Shown piece by piece: positions 24,255 through 32,987 of a DNA stretch of 64,000 nucleotides (positions are counted from its first letter, which is position 1; every line of letters begins with the position of its first letter). The position numbers and the translations under genes were made by a program. Location of the stretch: assembly GCF_001676875.1 (NCBI RefSeq), contig NZ_JYKA01000003.1:1-64000 (forward strand). The letters run 5' to 3'. This stretch comes from Chromobacterium subtsugae. Its GTDB lineage: Bacteria > Pseudomonadota > Gammaproteobacteria > Burkholderiales > Chromobacteriaceae. A model generated the notes under the pieces. It did no database searches, was not told the origin of the DNA, and saw only the letters and a list, made by a program, of their open reading frames with translations.

Positions 24255-26171
24255 TCAGCGGCCCAGTCTTTGTTGAATCGTCAATGTCAGCTGCTCGCCG
24301 GTGAGGGCGTCGCAAGCCAGGTATTCCGCGCCCAGCGCCTCGGCCAGCTCGCGGGCGCGGCCCAGGCGGACGAAGTCCTGTTCGGTGTCCAGCACCAGCG
24401 CCGGCGCGCCGGCCAGCTGGCCGGCCAGGTCCAGCGCCTGCCGCCACGGGTCGCCGTCGCCATCCAGCGCCACATTGGCGCGGCCGTCGCTCAGGATCAC
24501 CAGCAGTGGGGCCGGGCCGCCCAGTTGGCGGGACAGCGTGTCGGCGGCCAGCGCCAGCGCGTGCGCCAGCGGCGTGCGGCCGCCGGTGGGCAGCTCGCGC
24601 AATGCCAGCTCGGCCTGTTCGACGCGGTTGCACGGCGGCAGCAGCAGTTCGGCCTGCTGGCCGCGGAAGGCGATCAGCGCCACTTGGTCGCGGCGGCGGT
24701 AGGCGTCTTCCAGCAGGCTTAGTACCGTGCCCTTGACCTGCTCCATCCGCTGGCGCGCGGCCATCGATCCCGAGGCGTCCACCACCAGCAGAATCAGATT
24801 GCCCTGCTTGGCGACGCGCACCTTGTCGTGCAGGTCGGCGCGGGTGACGGCGAAGTTGTCCGGATCGCGCAGCAGCGCGTGGCGCAGCGTGGCATCCAGC
24901 GCCAGCTGGGCCGGCTGTGGGTTGGCCTCTGCGCGCACGTAATGGCCGCGCTGGCGGCTGGCGCCGTCGCTGCGGCGGCCGGCCGCGTCGCCGGACGAGG
25001 GCGCCTGGACGCGGATGCGGGCGATGTCGCCGGCCGGCGCGGCGGCGAAGATTTGTTCCGAACCATGGCTGGCAGGATTCGGCTCCTGCTCGCCGTCTGC
25101 GTCCGGCGGCGGCTGGGTGTGATTCTGTTCCTGCGGAGAAGGAGGCGGCGGAGGGGGCGGGTTGGACGCCTGCCGCGTCATCTGCTCCAGCTTGTCCTGG
25201 TCCAGCCCGCTTTGCTCGAACGGTTTGCGGCGGCGGCGGTGCGGCAGCACCAGCCGGGCGGCGTCGCGGATGTCTTCGGCGCTGGCGTCGGCGCGGCCGT
25301 CCAGCGCGGCCAGCGCGCGGGCGGCCTTGTTCAGCACGATGTCGGCGCGCAGGCTGCTGACGTCGAATTCGCAGCACAGCTCGCTGACGAAGTGGAACAG
25401 GCTATCGCTGAGCCGGGTTTGCGGCAGCAGCGCGCGCGCGGCGGCGATGTTGGCGCGCAGCGCTTCGCTGTCGGTTTGCCATTGGGCGGCGAAGCCGGCT
25501 GGGTCGGCCTCGAAGGCCAGGCGGCGGCGCACCACCTCGGCGCGCAGGGCGGGCTCGCGCGGCGCGGCCACGTCCACCATCAGGCCGAAGCGGTCCAGCA
25601 ACTGCGGCCGCAAATCGCCTTCTTCCTGGTTCATGGTGCCAAGCAACGTCACCCGCGCCGGGTGGCTGACCGCCAGGCCCTCGCGCTCGACGGTGTTGAC
25701 GCCCATCGCGGCGGCGTCCAGCAGCACGTCGACCAGGTGGTCGGCCAGCAGGTTCACTTCGTCGATGTAGAGCATGCCGCGGTGGGCCGCCGCCAACAGG
25801 CCGGGCTTGAACGCCTGCTTGCCGCCCTGCAGCGCCTTTTCGAAGTCCAGGCTGCCCAGCACGCGGTCCTCGGTGGCGCCCAGCGGCAGGTTGATGAAGG
25901 GCACCGGGCCGTCATGCAGCGCGCGCGCGTCGCCGGAGCACACCGGGCACAGCGGCAGCGGATGGTCGGGCTCGCAGTTGTAGCCGCAGCCGGTCGCCCG
26001 GCGTATCGCCGGCAGCACGGCGGCCAGGCCGCGCGCGGCGGTGCTCTTGGCGCTGCCCTTGTCGCCGCGCACCAGCACGCCGCCGACCGTCGGGTCGACG
26101 GCGCAGATCAGCAGCGCCTGCTTCAGTTGTTCCTGGCCGACGATGGCGGCGAAGGGGTAAATCGGGCTCAT
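24255..26171 (-). CDS. Putative cobaltochelatase ATPase subunit, ChlI-ChlD type
   Basis: A 638-residue protein that joins the AAA+ motor and the VWA domain of magnesium/cobalt chelatases. Residues 1-300 are ChlI/BchI-like: Walker A GDKGSAKSTAARG, the Cys-containing insert (CGYNCEPDHPLPLCPVC), and LYIDEVNLL as Walker B. A Pro/Gln-rich linker follows. Residues about 430-638 are a VWA domain with an intact MIDAS (VDASGSMAARQ). It would drive ATP-dependent cobalt insertion by CobN, in place of the CobS and CobT subunits of Pseudomonas denitrificans. The ATGA overlap with cobN supports that partnership. Confidence 0.9.
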   Translation of the reverse strand: MSPIYPFAAIVGQEQLKQALLICAVDPTVGGVLVRGDKGSAKSTAARGLAAVLPAIRRATGCGYNCEPDHPLPLCPVCSGDARALHDGPVPFINLPLGATEDRVLGSLDFEKALQGGKQAFKPGLLAAAHRGMLYIDEVNLLADHLVDVLLDAAAMGVNTVEREGLAVSHPARVTLLGTMNQEEGDLRPQLLDRFGLMVDVAAPREPALRAEVVRRRLAFEADPAGFAAQWQTDSEALRANIAAARALLPQTRLSDSLFHFVSELCCEFDVSSLRADIVLNKAARALAALDGRADASAEDIRDAARLVLPHRRRRKPFEQSGLDQDKLEQMTRQASNPPPPPPPSPQEQNHTQPPPDADGEQEPNPASHGSEQIFAAAPAGDIARIRVQAPSSGDAAGRRSDGASRQRGHYVRAEANPQPAQLALDATLRHALLRDPDNFAVTRADLHDKVRVAKQGNLILLVVDASGSMAARQRMEQVKGTVLSLLEDAYRRRDQVALIAFRGQQAELLLPPCNRVEQAELALRELPTGGRTPLAHALALAADTLSRQLGGPAPLLVILSDGRANVALDGDGDPWRQALDLAGQLAGAPALVLDTEQDFVRLGRARELAEALGAEYLACDALTGEQLTLTIQQRLGR

Positions 26172-29100
26172 GCTTTGTTTTCTCCGCGCGCTTCCAGCAG
26201 CGCTTCGCTATCCAGGTGCAGCTGGCGCAGGGCGGCCAGCGTGTCCGGGTCCGGCTCCGCCCACAGTTGGCGCTGCGCGGCTTCCAGCAGGCGGTCGGTG
26301 ATGGCGTTCAGCGCCCACGGGTTGCTGTCGGCGAAGAACTGCTGCATCGCCGGGTCCAGCGCGTAGCTTTGCGCCAGTTGTTCATAGACCCAGTCGTCCA
26401 CCACCTGGGCGGTGGCGTCGTAGCCGAACAGGTAATCGACGGTGGCGGTCAGCTCCAGCGCGCCCTTGTAGCCGTGCTTCTGGATGCCGGCTATCCACTT
26501 CGGGTTGGCCACCCGCGAGCGGAACACCCGCAGCACTTCCTCTTTCAGACCGCGCACGGCTGGCGCTTCCGGATTGTGGCTGTCGCCGAAGAAGGCGCGC
26601 GGCTGGCGGCCGCTGAGGCTGCGTATCGTCGCGATCATCCCGCCGTGGTATTGCAGGTAGTCGTCGCTGTCGAAGATGTCGTGTTCGCGGTTGTCCTGGT
26701 TGTGCAGGGCGACTTCCACGCCCGCCAGCCGATGGCGCAGCGCGTCGCGGGCGTCGGCGCCGTTGGCCGCGCGGCCGTAGGCGTAGCCGCCCCAGTTGAC
26801 ATAGGCGGTGGCGAAATCGGCGTCGTTCTGCCAGTTCTGCTCGTTGATCAGCGGCAGGATGCCGGCGCCGTAGCTGCCCGGTTTGGCGCCGAACACGCGG
26901 TACAGCGACTGCGCGTCGGAGTCGGGCAGCTTGCCTAAGAGTTCGTTCTTCAGGTCGGCCAGGTAGTGCTTGCGCAGGAAGTTCTGCTCCGCCGGCTCGT
27001 CCAGCCGCGCCACGGTGTGCACCGCCTCGTCCACCAGCGCAATCAGGTGGGGGAAGGCGTCGCGGAAGAAGCCGCTGATGCGCACGGTGACGTCGATGCG
27101 CGGCCGGCCCAGCTCGGCCAAGGGGATCACTTCCAGCCCCTGCACGCGGCGGCTTTCCTGCTGCCAGCGCGGCTTGACGCCGAGCAGCGACAGGATTTCG
27201 GCGATGTCGTCGCCATGGGTGCGCATCGCGCTGGTGCCCCACACGCTGATGGCGACCGATTCCGGATACTGGCCGGTTTCCTTCAGATGGCGGGCCAGCA
27301 TCTCGCGCGCCAAGCCGTCGCCTATGCGCCAGGCGGCTTGCGAGGGCAGGCTGCGTGGGTCCACCGAATAGAAATTGCGGCCGGTGGGCAGAATGTGGGC
27401 CATGCCGCGCGTCGGCGCGCCGCTGGGGCCGGCCGGCACGTAGCCGCCTTCCAGGCCGCGCAAGAGATTGTCTATCTCCTCGGCGGTGCGGGCGAGCTTC
27501 AGGCACAGTTCGGCGCAGACGAAGTTCAGCACCCGCTCCAGATCGGCATGCGGCTCGATGCCGGGCAGGATGTTTTCGACGGCGGCCGGGATGGCGGCGG
27601 CGTGGTAGCCGCGCGCGGCCAAATCGGCGATCAGCGCGCGCGCCAGCTTCATCACCGCGTCATGGGCGTCGGCGCGGGTGACCAGCGCCTGGCCGGCCAA
27701 CGCTTGCAAGGACGCGGGGGCTTCGGCCAGCCGCTTGCCCTGGTCCTGCTGCCACAGCGGCCAGTCGCCGCCGCAGGCCGCCGCCACGCTGGCGGGCAGG
27801 CCGGGGATGCCCAGATTGGGCAGCCGGGTCAGCGCCAGCAGCATGTCGACCAGCGCCTCGCCCTGCGGCGCGTTGCCGAGCACGTGCAGGCCGTCGCGGA
27901 TCTGCGCCGCGCCCAGTTCGCACAGATAGCCGTCTATGTCCTCGATCAGGTGGGCGACGTCCACGCCATCCATCTTGGCCAGGCTCAAGGGCACGCCGTC
28001 CTCGTTCAGCGTGTCGTCCCAATCGTGGTCATGGTCGTGGTGGTCGTGGCTGTGATGATCATGATGATGGTGGTCATGGTGGCCGTGGTGATGGTCGTGG
28101 TCGCCATGATGGTGATGATGGTGTCCATGATCGTGGCTGTGCGCGGCCTTGGCTGGGCGGTATTTCGCCGCCGCGGCCGCCGCCGGCTTCATCGCGGCCG
28201 CCGGCTTGGCCGCCTGCGCCCGGTACTTGCCGTGGACGGCGGCGGGCGCGTGCTGGTGTCCGCCATGCGGGTGGTCGTGGCTATGGTCATGATCGTGGTG
28301 ATGCTCGTGATCGTGATCGTGATCATGGTCGTGCTTCAGCATCGCGGCCAGGTCGGTGTCGAGCTTGGCCTCCTTGATCAGGTCCCAGATCTGCTGCTGC
28401 AGCAGCGGCAGCTTGTTCGGGTCCAGCAGTTCCACCTGGTAGTACTCATCCACCAGCTGGGTCAGCTGCGCCAGCGGGCCGTAGCTGTCGGCGGTGGTCA
28501 TCGTCGGCGTCAGGTGGTCGATGATCACCGCGTGGCCGCGGCGCTTGGCCTGTGAGCCTTCGCCCGGATCGTTGACGATGAAGGGGTAGAACAGCGGCAT
28601 GTCGCCCAACAGCGCGTCCGGGAAGCAATTCTGCGACAGGCCCACGCCCTTGCCCGGCAGCCATTCCAGCGTGCCGTGCTTGCCGACGTGGACGATGGCG
28701 TCGGCCCGCCAGTCGTCGCGCAGCCAGCGGTACAGCGCGTAGTAGTGGTGAGTGGGCGGCAGGTCCGGCGTGTGGTAGATGGCGTCCGGGTCCATGCCGT
28801 AGCCGCGCGGCGGCTGCAGCGCGACGAAGACATTGCCGTAATCCAGGCCAGAGAATACCAGTTCGTCGCCGTCGACGTAGGCGCCGCCCGGCGGCTGGCC
28901 CCAGCGCTGCAGCATCTTGTCGCGCAGCGCCTCAGGCAGCTCGTCGAACCAGGCCTGGTAGCGCTGGGCCGGCACGCGGGCGGCGGCGTTTTTCATCTGC
29001 TCGGCGCTTAGATAGTCCTGGTCGTAAGCGCCGCGGTCTATCAGCTCGTGCATCAGCGCGTCGCTGTCCGGCGGCAGCGGATCCATCCGGTAGCCGCGGC

Positions 29101-30292
29101 CTTGCATGCCGCGCAGCATAGCGTATAGAGACGCGGGCGAATCCAGGCCCACTGCGTTGCCTATCTGCGAGGCCTTGCTGTTGGAGTTGGTGAAGATGAA
29201 GGCGATGCGCTTGCCGGCATTTTCCAGATGGCGCAGCCGCGCCAAGCGCGCGGCGATGCCGGCCAGGCGGCGGGCGCGGTCCGGCAGCGGCGCGTATTGC
29301 TCGGCCTGGCCGGCCTCGGCCGGCTGCTTGAAGCTCAGCGGCACGCCGATGATGCGGCCGTCGAATTCAGGCAGCGCGACGTTCATCGCTGTGTCCAGCG
29401 GGTTGAAGCCGCGGTCGGACGCTTCCCATTGCTCGCGGGTCATGCTGCTGGTGATGGCTTGCAGCACCGGCAGATCCAGTTGGTCCGAAGCCTCCACCGC
29501 CCAGCCGGGCTGGGTGGGGCCGTCGTTGTTGATGTCGCCCATCGCGAACGAGGTGGTGTTGATCAGCAGCGAAACATTCGCGCGCGGATCGGCTAGCAGC
29601 GTCAGCGCCGCCGGCAGGCCGCCCTGGTCTATGGTCCGCAAGGACGAGGTGAACACCGGCAGCGCGTTGACGCCGCGCTCGGCCAAGCAGTCCACCAGCA
29701 GATCGATGAAGCGGGTGTTGCCGGACAGCCAGTGGGCGCGGTAGAAGCACAGGCCGACGGTGGGCCAGTCCGGATGGCGGATTTCGAGCCAATCTTCCAG
29801 CGAGCAGGGCGCGGCCAGCTCCGGGTGGTAGACGCCGTGCTCGGGCAGCGGCTGCGGGCTCTGGTAGCCAAAGCCGGTCAGCAGCAGCCTGTCGGCCAGG
29901 CAGCGCATCATCTCGCCCAGGTTGACGCTGCCGCCGGCCTGCAGATAGGCGTGGACGTCCTGCTGCAGCGATACCGGCGCGCTGCACAGCGCCTGCAGCT
30001 CCGGGTCCGGCTCGCCGGTGCCGCTGACCACGATGACCGCGGCCTGCAGCCGGCGGGCGTGGGCCAGCAGCCGCTCCAGGCCGGGTATCGCGTCGGCGCG
30101 GCCCAGCACGCGCAGCACGATGGCGCGGGCGCTGGCAAGCTGGCCGTCCAGCAGCGCCCGCATCGCGGCCTCGTCGGTTATGCCTTGCAGCGCGATGCCG
30201 GTGACCGCGGGGAAATCCTCAGGCCAGCGCGCGCGCGACAGCGCGGCGAGGTCGGTGCCGGCGTGGCTCAATAGTGCGATTTCGGCGCTCAT
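26168..30292 (-). CDS. cobN: Cobaltochelatase large subunit CobN with His-rich insertion
   Basis: CobN is the catalytic subunit that inserts cobalt into hydrogenobyrinic acid a,c-diamide in the late-insertion pathway. The 1374-residue chain has the CobN/ChlH segments VHVGKHGTLEWLPGKG, YPFIVNDPGEG and GRNFYSVDPRSLPS, and ends with typical C-terminal blocks (FADSNPWALNAITDRLLEA). It is longer than usual (about 1250-1280) because of a 104-residue His/Asp-rich insertion at residues 654-757. The insertion lies between conserved blocks and keeps the frame. ATGA overlaps join it to the ferredoxin gene and to the ChlID-type gene. Confidence 0.95.
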   Translation of the reverse strand: MSAEIALLSHAGTDLAALSRARWPEDFPAVTGIALQGITDEAAMRALLDGQLASARAIVLRVLGRADAIPGLERLLAHARRLQAAVIVVSGTGEPDPELQALCSAPVSLQQDVHAYLQAGGSVNLGEMMRCLADRLLLTGFGYQSPQPLPEHGVYHPELAAPCSLEDWLEIRHPDWPTVGLCFYRAHWLSGNTRFIDLLVDCLAERGVNALPVFTSSLRTIDQGGLPAALTLLADPRANVSLLINTTSFAMGDINNDGPTQPGWAVEASDQLDLPVLQAITSSMTREQWEASDRGFNPLDTAMNVALPEFDGRIIGVPLSFKQPAEAGQAEQYAPLPDRARRLAGIAARLARLRHLENAGKRIAFIFTNSNSKASQIGNAVGLDSPASLYAMLRGMQGRGYRMDPLPPDSDALMHELIDRGAYDQDYLSAEQMKNAAARVPAQRYQAWFDELPEALRDKMLQRWGQPPGGAYVDGDELVFSGLDYGNVFVALQPPRGYGMDPDAIYHTPDLPPTHHYYALYRWLRDDWRADAIVHVGKHGTLEWLPGKGVGLSQNCFPDALLGDMPLFYPFIVNDPGEGSQAKRRGHAVIIDHLTPTMTTADSYGPLAQLTQLVDEYYQVELLDPNKLPLLQQQIWDLIKEAKLDTDLAAMLKHDHDHDHDHEHHHDHDHSHDHPHGGHQHAPAAVHGKYRAQAAKPAAAMKPAAAAAAKYRPAKAAHSHDHGHHHHHHGDHDHHHGHHDHHHHDHHSHDHHDHDHDWDDTLNEDGVPLSLAKMDGVDVAHLIEDIDGYLCELGAAQIRDGLHVLGNAPQGEALVDMLLALTRLPNLGIPGLPASVAAACGGDWPLWQQDQGKRLAEAPASLQALAGQALVTRADAHDAVMKLARALIADLAARGYHAAAIPAAVENILPGIEPHADLERVLNFVCAELCLKLARTAEEIDNLLRGLEGGYVPAGPSGAPTRGMAHILPTGRNFYSVDPRSLPSQAAWRIGDGLAREMLARHLKETGQYPESVAISVWGTSAMRTHGDDIAEILSLLGVKPRWQQESRRVQGLEVIPLAELGRPRIDVTVRISGFFRDAFPHLIALVDEAVHTVARLDEPAEQNFLRKHYLADLKNELLGKLPDSDAQSLYRVFGAKPGSYGAGILPLINEQNWQNDADFATAYVNWGGYAYGRAANGADARDALRHRLAGVEVALHNQDNREHDIFDSDDYLQYHGGMIATIRSLSGRQPRAFFGDSHNPEAPAVRGLKEEVLRVFRSRVANPKWIAGIQKHGYKGALELTATVDYLFGYDATAQVVDDWVYEQLAQSYALDPAMQQFFADSNPWALNAITDRLLEAAQRQLWAEPDPDTLAALRQLHLDSEALLEARGENKA
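28022..28333 (-). repeat. Coding low-complexity His/Asp tract inside cobN
   Basis: This stretch encodes residues 654-757 of CobN. About 42 of 104 residues are His, mostly as HD, HH and HHH runs. Two His-rich blocks flank an Ala/Lys/Pro linker with two KYR motifs. The DNA is an imperfect microsatellite of CAC/GAC/CAT codons on the minus strand. Mixed CAC and CAT codons show it is kept as protein sequence rather than recent slippage. Metal binding is likely but inferred. Confidence 0.9.
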
Positions 30293-30618
30293 GCCTGGGG
30301 TTCCGTTTCGATGTCGCCGCTGCCGGTTTTATGGAACACCAGCTCTTCAACCGGGACGCCGCCCTTCAGATGCTGGCAGACGATGCGCTCGACGTCGGCT
30401 TCGCTGACTTTGCGATACCAGACGCCGTCCGGGTACACCACCATCACCGGCCCCTCCTTGCACACGGCGAAGCAGTGGCTGCGGGTACGCTTGGCGCGCA
30501 GACCGTCGCAGGCGTCTATCGTGCGGCCCAGGTGCAGGAACATCGCCTCCGAGCCCTCGCCGTCAGGGGTGCAGCGCGGGCCGGTGCACATCAGCACGTG
30601 TTTGTCGTGCGTTCTCAT
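30289..30618 (-). CDS. Thioredoxin-like [2Fe-2S] ferredoxin of the B12 operon
   Basis: A 109-residue protein with the four cysteines of thioredoxin-fold [2Fe-2S] ferredoxins: Cys11 and Cys16 (CTGPRC) and Cys49 and Cys53 (CFAVC), followed by KEGPVMVVYPDGVWY. Proteins of this type occur in other cob operons and probably supply electrons to a redox step, such as cobalt reduction before adenosylation or the CbiX cofactor; the partner is unknown. The ATG at 30618 overlaps the nicT stop, and the stop overlaps cobN. The frame is open upstream only as a nicT shadow. Confidence 0.88.
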   Translation of the reverse strand: MRTHDKHVLMCTGPRCTPDGEGSEAMFLHLGRTIDACDGLRAKRTRSHCFAVCKEGPVMVVYPDGVWYRKVSEADVERIVCQHLKGGVPVEELVFHKTGSGDIETEPQA

Positions 30619-31661
30619 TGCGCCTCCGGGGCCATTTGGTCGAAGCGCTTCCATTTGTAGATGGCGGCGGAAGCGAGCCAGGTGAACAGGAACACGCCGA
30701 CCACGAAATAGCCGAAATGGGCCAGGTCGTCGTTGAGGGCGGCAATCACATCCCACAGGCCGCCGCTGAGCTGCAGCTTGTCCACCAGCAGGCCCAGGCC
30801 TTCCAGCCCGCCGATGCCGACTGCCACCACGACCGAGACGAAGGTGATGGTCAGGTTGTACCAGAGCTTGCGCACCGGGTTGATGAAGGCCCAGCCGTAC
30901 ACTTCCACCATCATCATGCTGTCCAGCGTGTCCACCAGCGCCATGCCGGCGGCGAACAGCACCGGGAACACCATGATGTGCCACAGTGCCACGCCGTTGG
31001 CGCTTTGCGAGGTGGCGATGGCGAACAGGCCGATCTCGGTGGCGGTGTCGAAGCCCAGGCCGAACAGGAAACCGATGGGCAACATATGCCAGCTTTTGGT
31101 CACCATCTTGAACAGCGGGCGCAGCATGCGCGCGATCAGGCCGCGGTTGTTCAGCAGCAGGTTCAGTTGCTCGTCGCAGATGGGCTCGCCGGCGCGGGCG
31201 CGGCGGAAAGCCGCCCAGACCGCGCGCAAGGACGACAGATTGATCAGCGCCAGCGCCAGCAGGAAGAAGGCCGACACGCTGGTGCCGATGACGCCGCCTA
31301 TCTCCTTGAAGCCGGTGACGCGGCTTTGCAAGGCGCTGGCGGCGAACACGATCAGCGCCACGGCGATGACCACCACCGCGGAGTGGCCGACAGAGAAGAA
31401 CAGGCCCACCGCCGACGGGTGGCGGCCTTCCTGCATCAACTTGCGCACGGTGTTGTCGATGGCGGCGATATGGTCGGCGTCCACCGCGTGGCGCAGGCCG
31501 AACAAATAGGCGAGCAGGGCGGTGGCGAGCTGGGCCGGGTGGTCGGCGAAAGCGGCGAAGGCCCAGGCCCAGGCCAACAGATTGGCCAGGATCAGCCCGG
31601 CGAGTATGGGAGCGTGGCGCGCCAGACGGCGGCCCGTGGACAGCGTGGTGGATGGATGCAT
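30615..31661 (-). CDS. nicT: HoxN/NicT-family nickel/cobalt transporter
   Basis: A 348-residue permease with about eight membrane spans. The NiCoT signatures are clear: RHAVDADHIAAIDN, FFSVGHSAVV and FLFGLGFDTATEIGL. As the first gene of the riboswitch-controlled B12 operon it almost certainly imports cobalt. An in-frame ATG at 31724 would add 21 residues, but only the ATG at 31661 has a Shine-Dalgarno (GAGGG) at the right distance, and that Shine-Dalgarno is trapped in a hairpin. I therefore use 31661. Confidence 0.93.
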   Translation of the reverse strand: MHPSTTLSTGRRLARHAPILAGLILANLLAWAWAFAAFADHPAQLATALLAYLFGLRHAVDADHIAAIDNTVRKLMQEGRHPSAVGLFFSVGHSAVVVIAVALIVFAASALQSRVTGFKEIGGVIGTSVSAFFLLALALINLSSLRAVWAAFRRARAGEPICDEQLNLLLNNRGLIARMLRPLFKMVTKSWHMLPIGFLFGLGFDTATEIGLFAIATSQSANGVALWHIMVFPVLFAAGMALVDTLDSMMMVEVYGWAFINPVRKLWYNLTITFVSVVVAVGIGGLEGLGLLVDKLQLSGGLWDVIAALNDDLAHFGYFVVGVFLFTWLASAAIYKWKRFDQMAPEAQ

Positions 31662-31662
31662 G

Positions 31663-31702
31663 GTGCCCTCGTAGACGATACTCGTCGCGCAAGCGAGGGC
31701 AC
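31663..31702 (-). promoter_or_regulatory. Hairpin hiding the nicT ribosome-binding site
   Basis: On the minus strand GTGCCCTCG (31702-31694) pairs perfectly with CGAGGGCAC (31671-31663), with a 22-base loop. The second arm contains the GAGGG Shine-Dalgarno of nicT, and the ATG follows directly. This is the expected expression platform of a riboswitch acting on translation: when B12 is bound, the hairpin would keep ribosomes off. The competing ON-state pairing was not worked out. Confidence 0.7.
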
Positions 31703-31785
31703 ATCCTTCCGTCTTCTTATCCATGAGCGGAGCTTGTGCGTATCCCCCGGTACACCCCGCCCGGTTTCTGCTTGCGTCGACACGT

Positions 31786-31945
31786 ATGACGGCCGGTCTC
31801 CTGGCTCGCGCGTCGCCGTCCGGGCGCCGCCTTCCCGACCTTGCTAAGGGCCAGTGGCGTCAGGCGTGGACTCTGCGCTTACAGTTGCGGGGGCAGCCGC
31901 GGTTTTTCACCGCGTTCCCGTTTCACCCTCTAGGGGCACCGTCAT
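31786..31945 (-). promoter_or_regulatory. Cobalamin (B12) riboswitch
   Basis: Read on the minus strand the element has all main cobalamin-riboswitch blocks in order: GGTGCC, GGGAAC..GGTGAAAAACC, GCTGCCCCCGCAACTGTAA, GCCACTG, GGGAAGGC and the B12 box AGCCAGGAGACCGGCC at 31806-31791. Its ends pair to form P1 (ATGACGG with CCGTCAT). It starts about five bases after the predicted transcription start and precedes nicT by 124 bases. It should shut down the 11-gene operon when adenosylcobalamin is plentiful. Confidence 0.95.
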
Positions 31946-31956
31946 GATGGAATCGG

Positions 31957-31985
31957 ATGATACGTGACAAAAACCGGGCTGTGAA
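31957..31985 (-). promoter_or_regulatory. Predicted sigma-70 promoter of the riboswitch-led B12 operon
   Basis: On the minus strand a -35 box TTCACA (31985-31980) and a -10 box TATCAT (31962-31957) are separated by exactly 17 bases. Each matches consensus at five of six positions. The predicted start point near 31950 lies at the 5' edge of the riboswitch. The promoter fits in the 55-base gap after the upstream cobC gene. Confidence 0.7.
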
Positions 31986-32000
31986 CATCAGTAGTTTTGA

Positions 32001-32987
32001 TTAAAACCGATTCCAGTCCGCTAGCGCCTGTTCCAGCCGCACCCAGTCCTGATCGGTTTTGGGCAGGCCGAAGCGCAGGCTGGGGATGGATTCGAAGTAG
32101 CGGGTCAGGATGCCGCGGCCGGCCAGGTAGCGGTGCGTCGCCAGGCTGTGCGCATCCGGCACCCATTGAAACAGCTCGGAGCCGCCGGCCGGCGGCAGGC
32201 CGTGCCGCTCCAGGCAGCGTTGCAGTCTTGAGCTGTCGCGCTGCAGCTTGCTGGCCATGTCCCGCTGCCATTCCACATCTCGCAGCGCCAGCTTCACCGC
32301 CTCGCGCGCTGGGCCGGCCACCGTCCATGGCCCCAGCTCCTCGGCCAGCGCCTGGAGCAGCTCCGGCCAGCCGAAGACGAATCCGGCGCGCGCGCCGGCC
32401 AGGCCGAAGAACTTGCCGATCGAGCGCAGCACGATCAGTCCCGGCTTGCCGATGTGCGGCAGCATGCTGTCCTCCGGGGCCGCGTCCAGAAACGCCTCGT
32501 CCACCACCAGCCAGCCGCCGCGCGCGGCCAGCCGCTGCCGCCAGCTTTCCAGCAGCGCCGCATCGAAGCGGTCGCCGGTGGGGTTGTTGGGATTGCACAG
32601 CAACACCACGTCCAGTTGGTCTATGCCGGCGGCCAGCTCATCCGGCGACAGGCGGAACAGCTGGTGCCCGCGCTTCTGCCAGTGGTGGGGGTGCTCGGCG
32701 TAGCACAGCGCCAGCATGCCGACGCGGCAGGGCGCGCGCAGCCTGGGCAATAACTGGATGGCCGGCTGGGAGCCGGCCACGGCCAGCAGCTTGTCGCTGC
32801 CGTAATAGTCGGCGGCCGCCGCTTCCAATCCGTCGCCGTTCTGCGGCAGCCGCAGCCAGCTGTCGGCCGACAGCGGCGGCACCGGCCAGCCGTTGGGATT
32901 GACGCCGGTGGACAGGTCCAGCCAGTCGCCGGCCGGAATGCCGTATTCGGCCGCGGCGCGCAGCAGGCCGCCTCCGTGTTCAAGCAT
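32001..32987 (-). CDS. cobC: L-threonine-O-3-phosphate decarboxylase / aminotransferase-like CobC (CobD of Salmonella)
   Basis: PLP enzyme that supplies (R)-1-amino-2-propanol phosphate for the nucleotide-loop arm. The 328-residue protein is a fold-type I aminotransferase relative: [14 protein letters not shown] at the start, [27 protein letters not shown], and the PLP lysine (about Lys192) in [15 protein letters not shown]. Its start overlaps the cbiB end by eight bases, so the two are co-transcribed. The gene lies upstream of the riboswitch and should escape its control. Symbols differ between organisms: cobC in Pseudomonas, cobD in Salmonella. Confidence 0.92.
   Translation of the reverse strand: MLEHGGGLLRAAAEYGIPAGDWLDLSTGVNPNGWPVPPLSADSWLRLPQNGDGLEAAAADYYGSDKLLAVAGSQPAIQLLPRLRAPCRVGMLALCYAEHPHHWQKRGHQLFRLSPDELAAGIDQLDVVLLCNPNNPTGDRFDAALLESWRQRLAARGGWLVVDEAFLDAAPEDSMLPHIGKPGLIVLRSIGKFFGLAGARAGFVFGWPELLQALAEELGPWTVAGPAREAVKLALRDVEWQRDMASKLQRDSSRLQRCLERHGLPPAGGSELFQWVPDAHSLATHRYLAGRGILTRYFESIPSLRFGLPKTDQDWVRLEQALADWNRF

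Noticed and set aside
28022-28333. His-rich tract as a frameshift or assembly artefact
   Set aside because: The frame stays open and conserved CobN blocks continue on both sides. Mixed CAT/CAC and GAT/GAC codons argue against a sequencing slip.
31662-31724. Longer nicT start at 31724
   Set aside because: It lacks a ribosome-binding site and would run through the hairpin that precedes the well-placed ATG at 31661.
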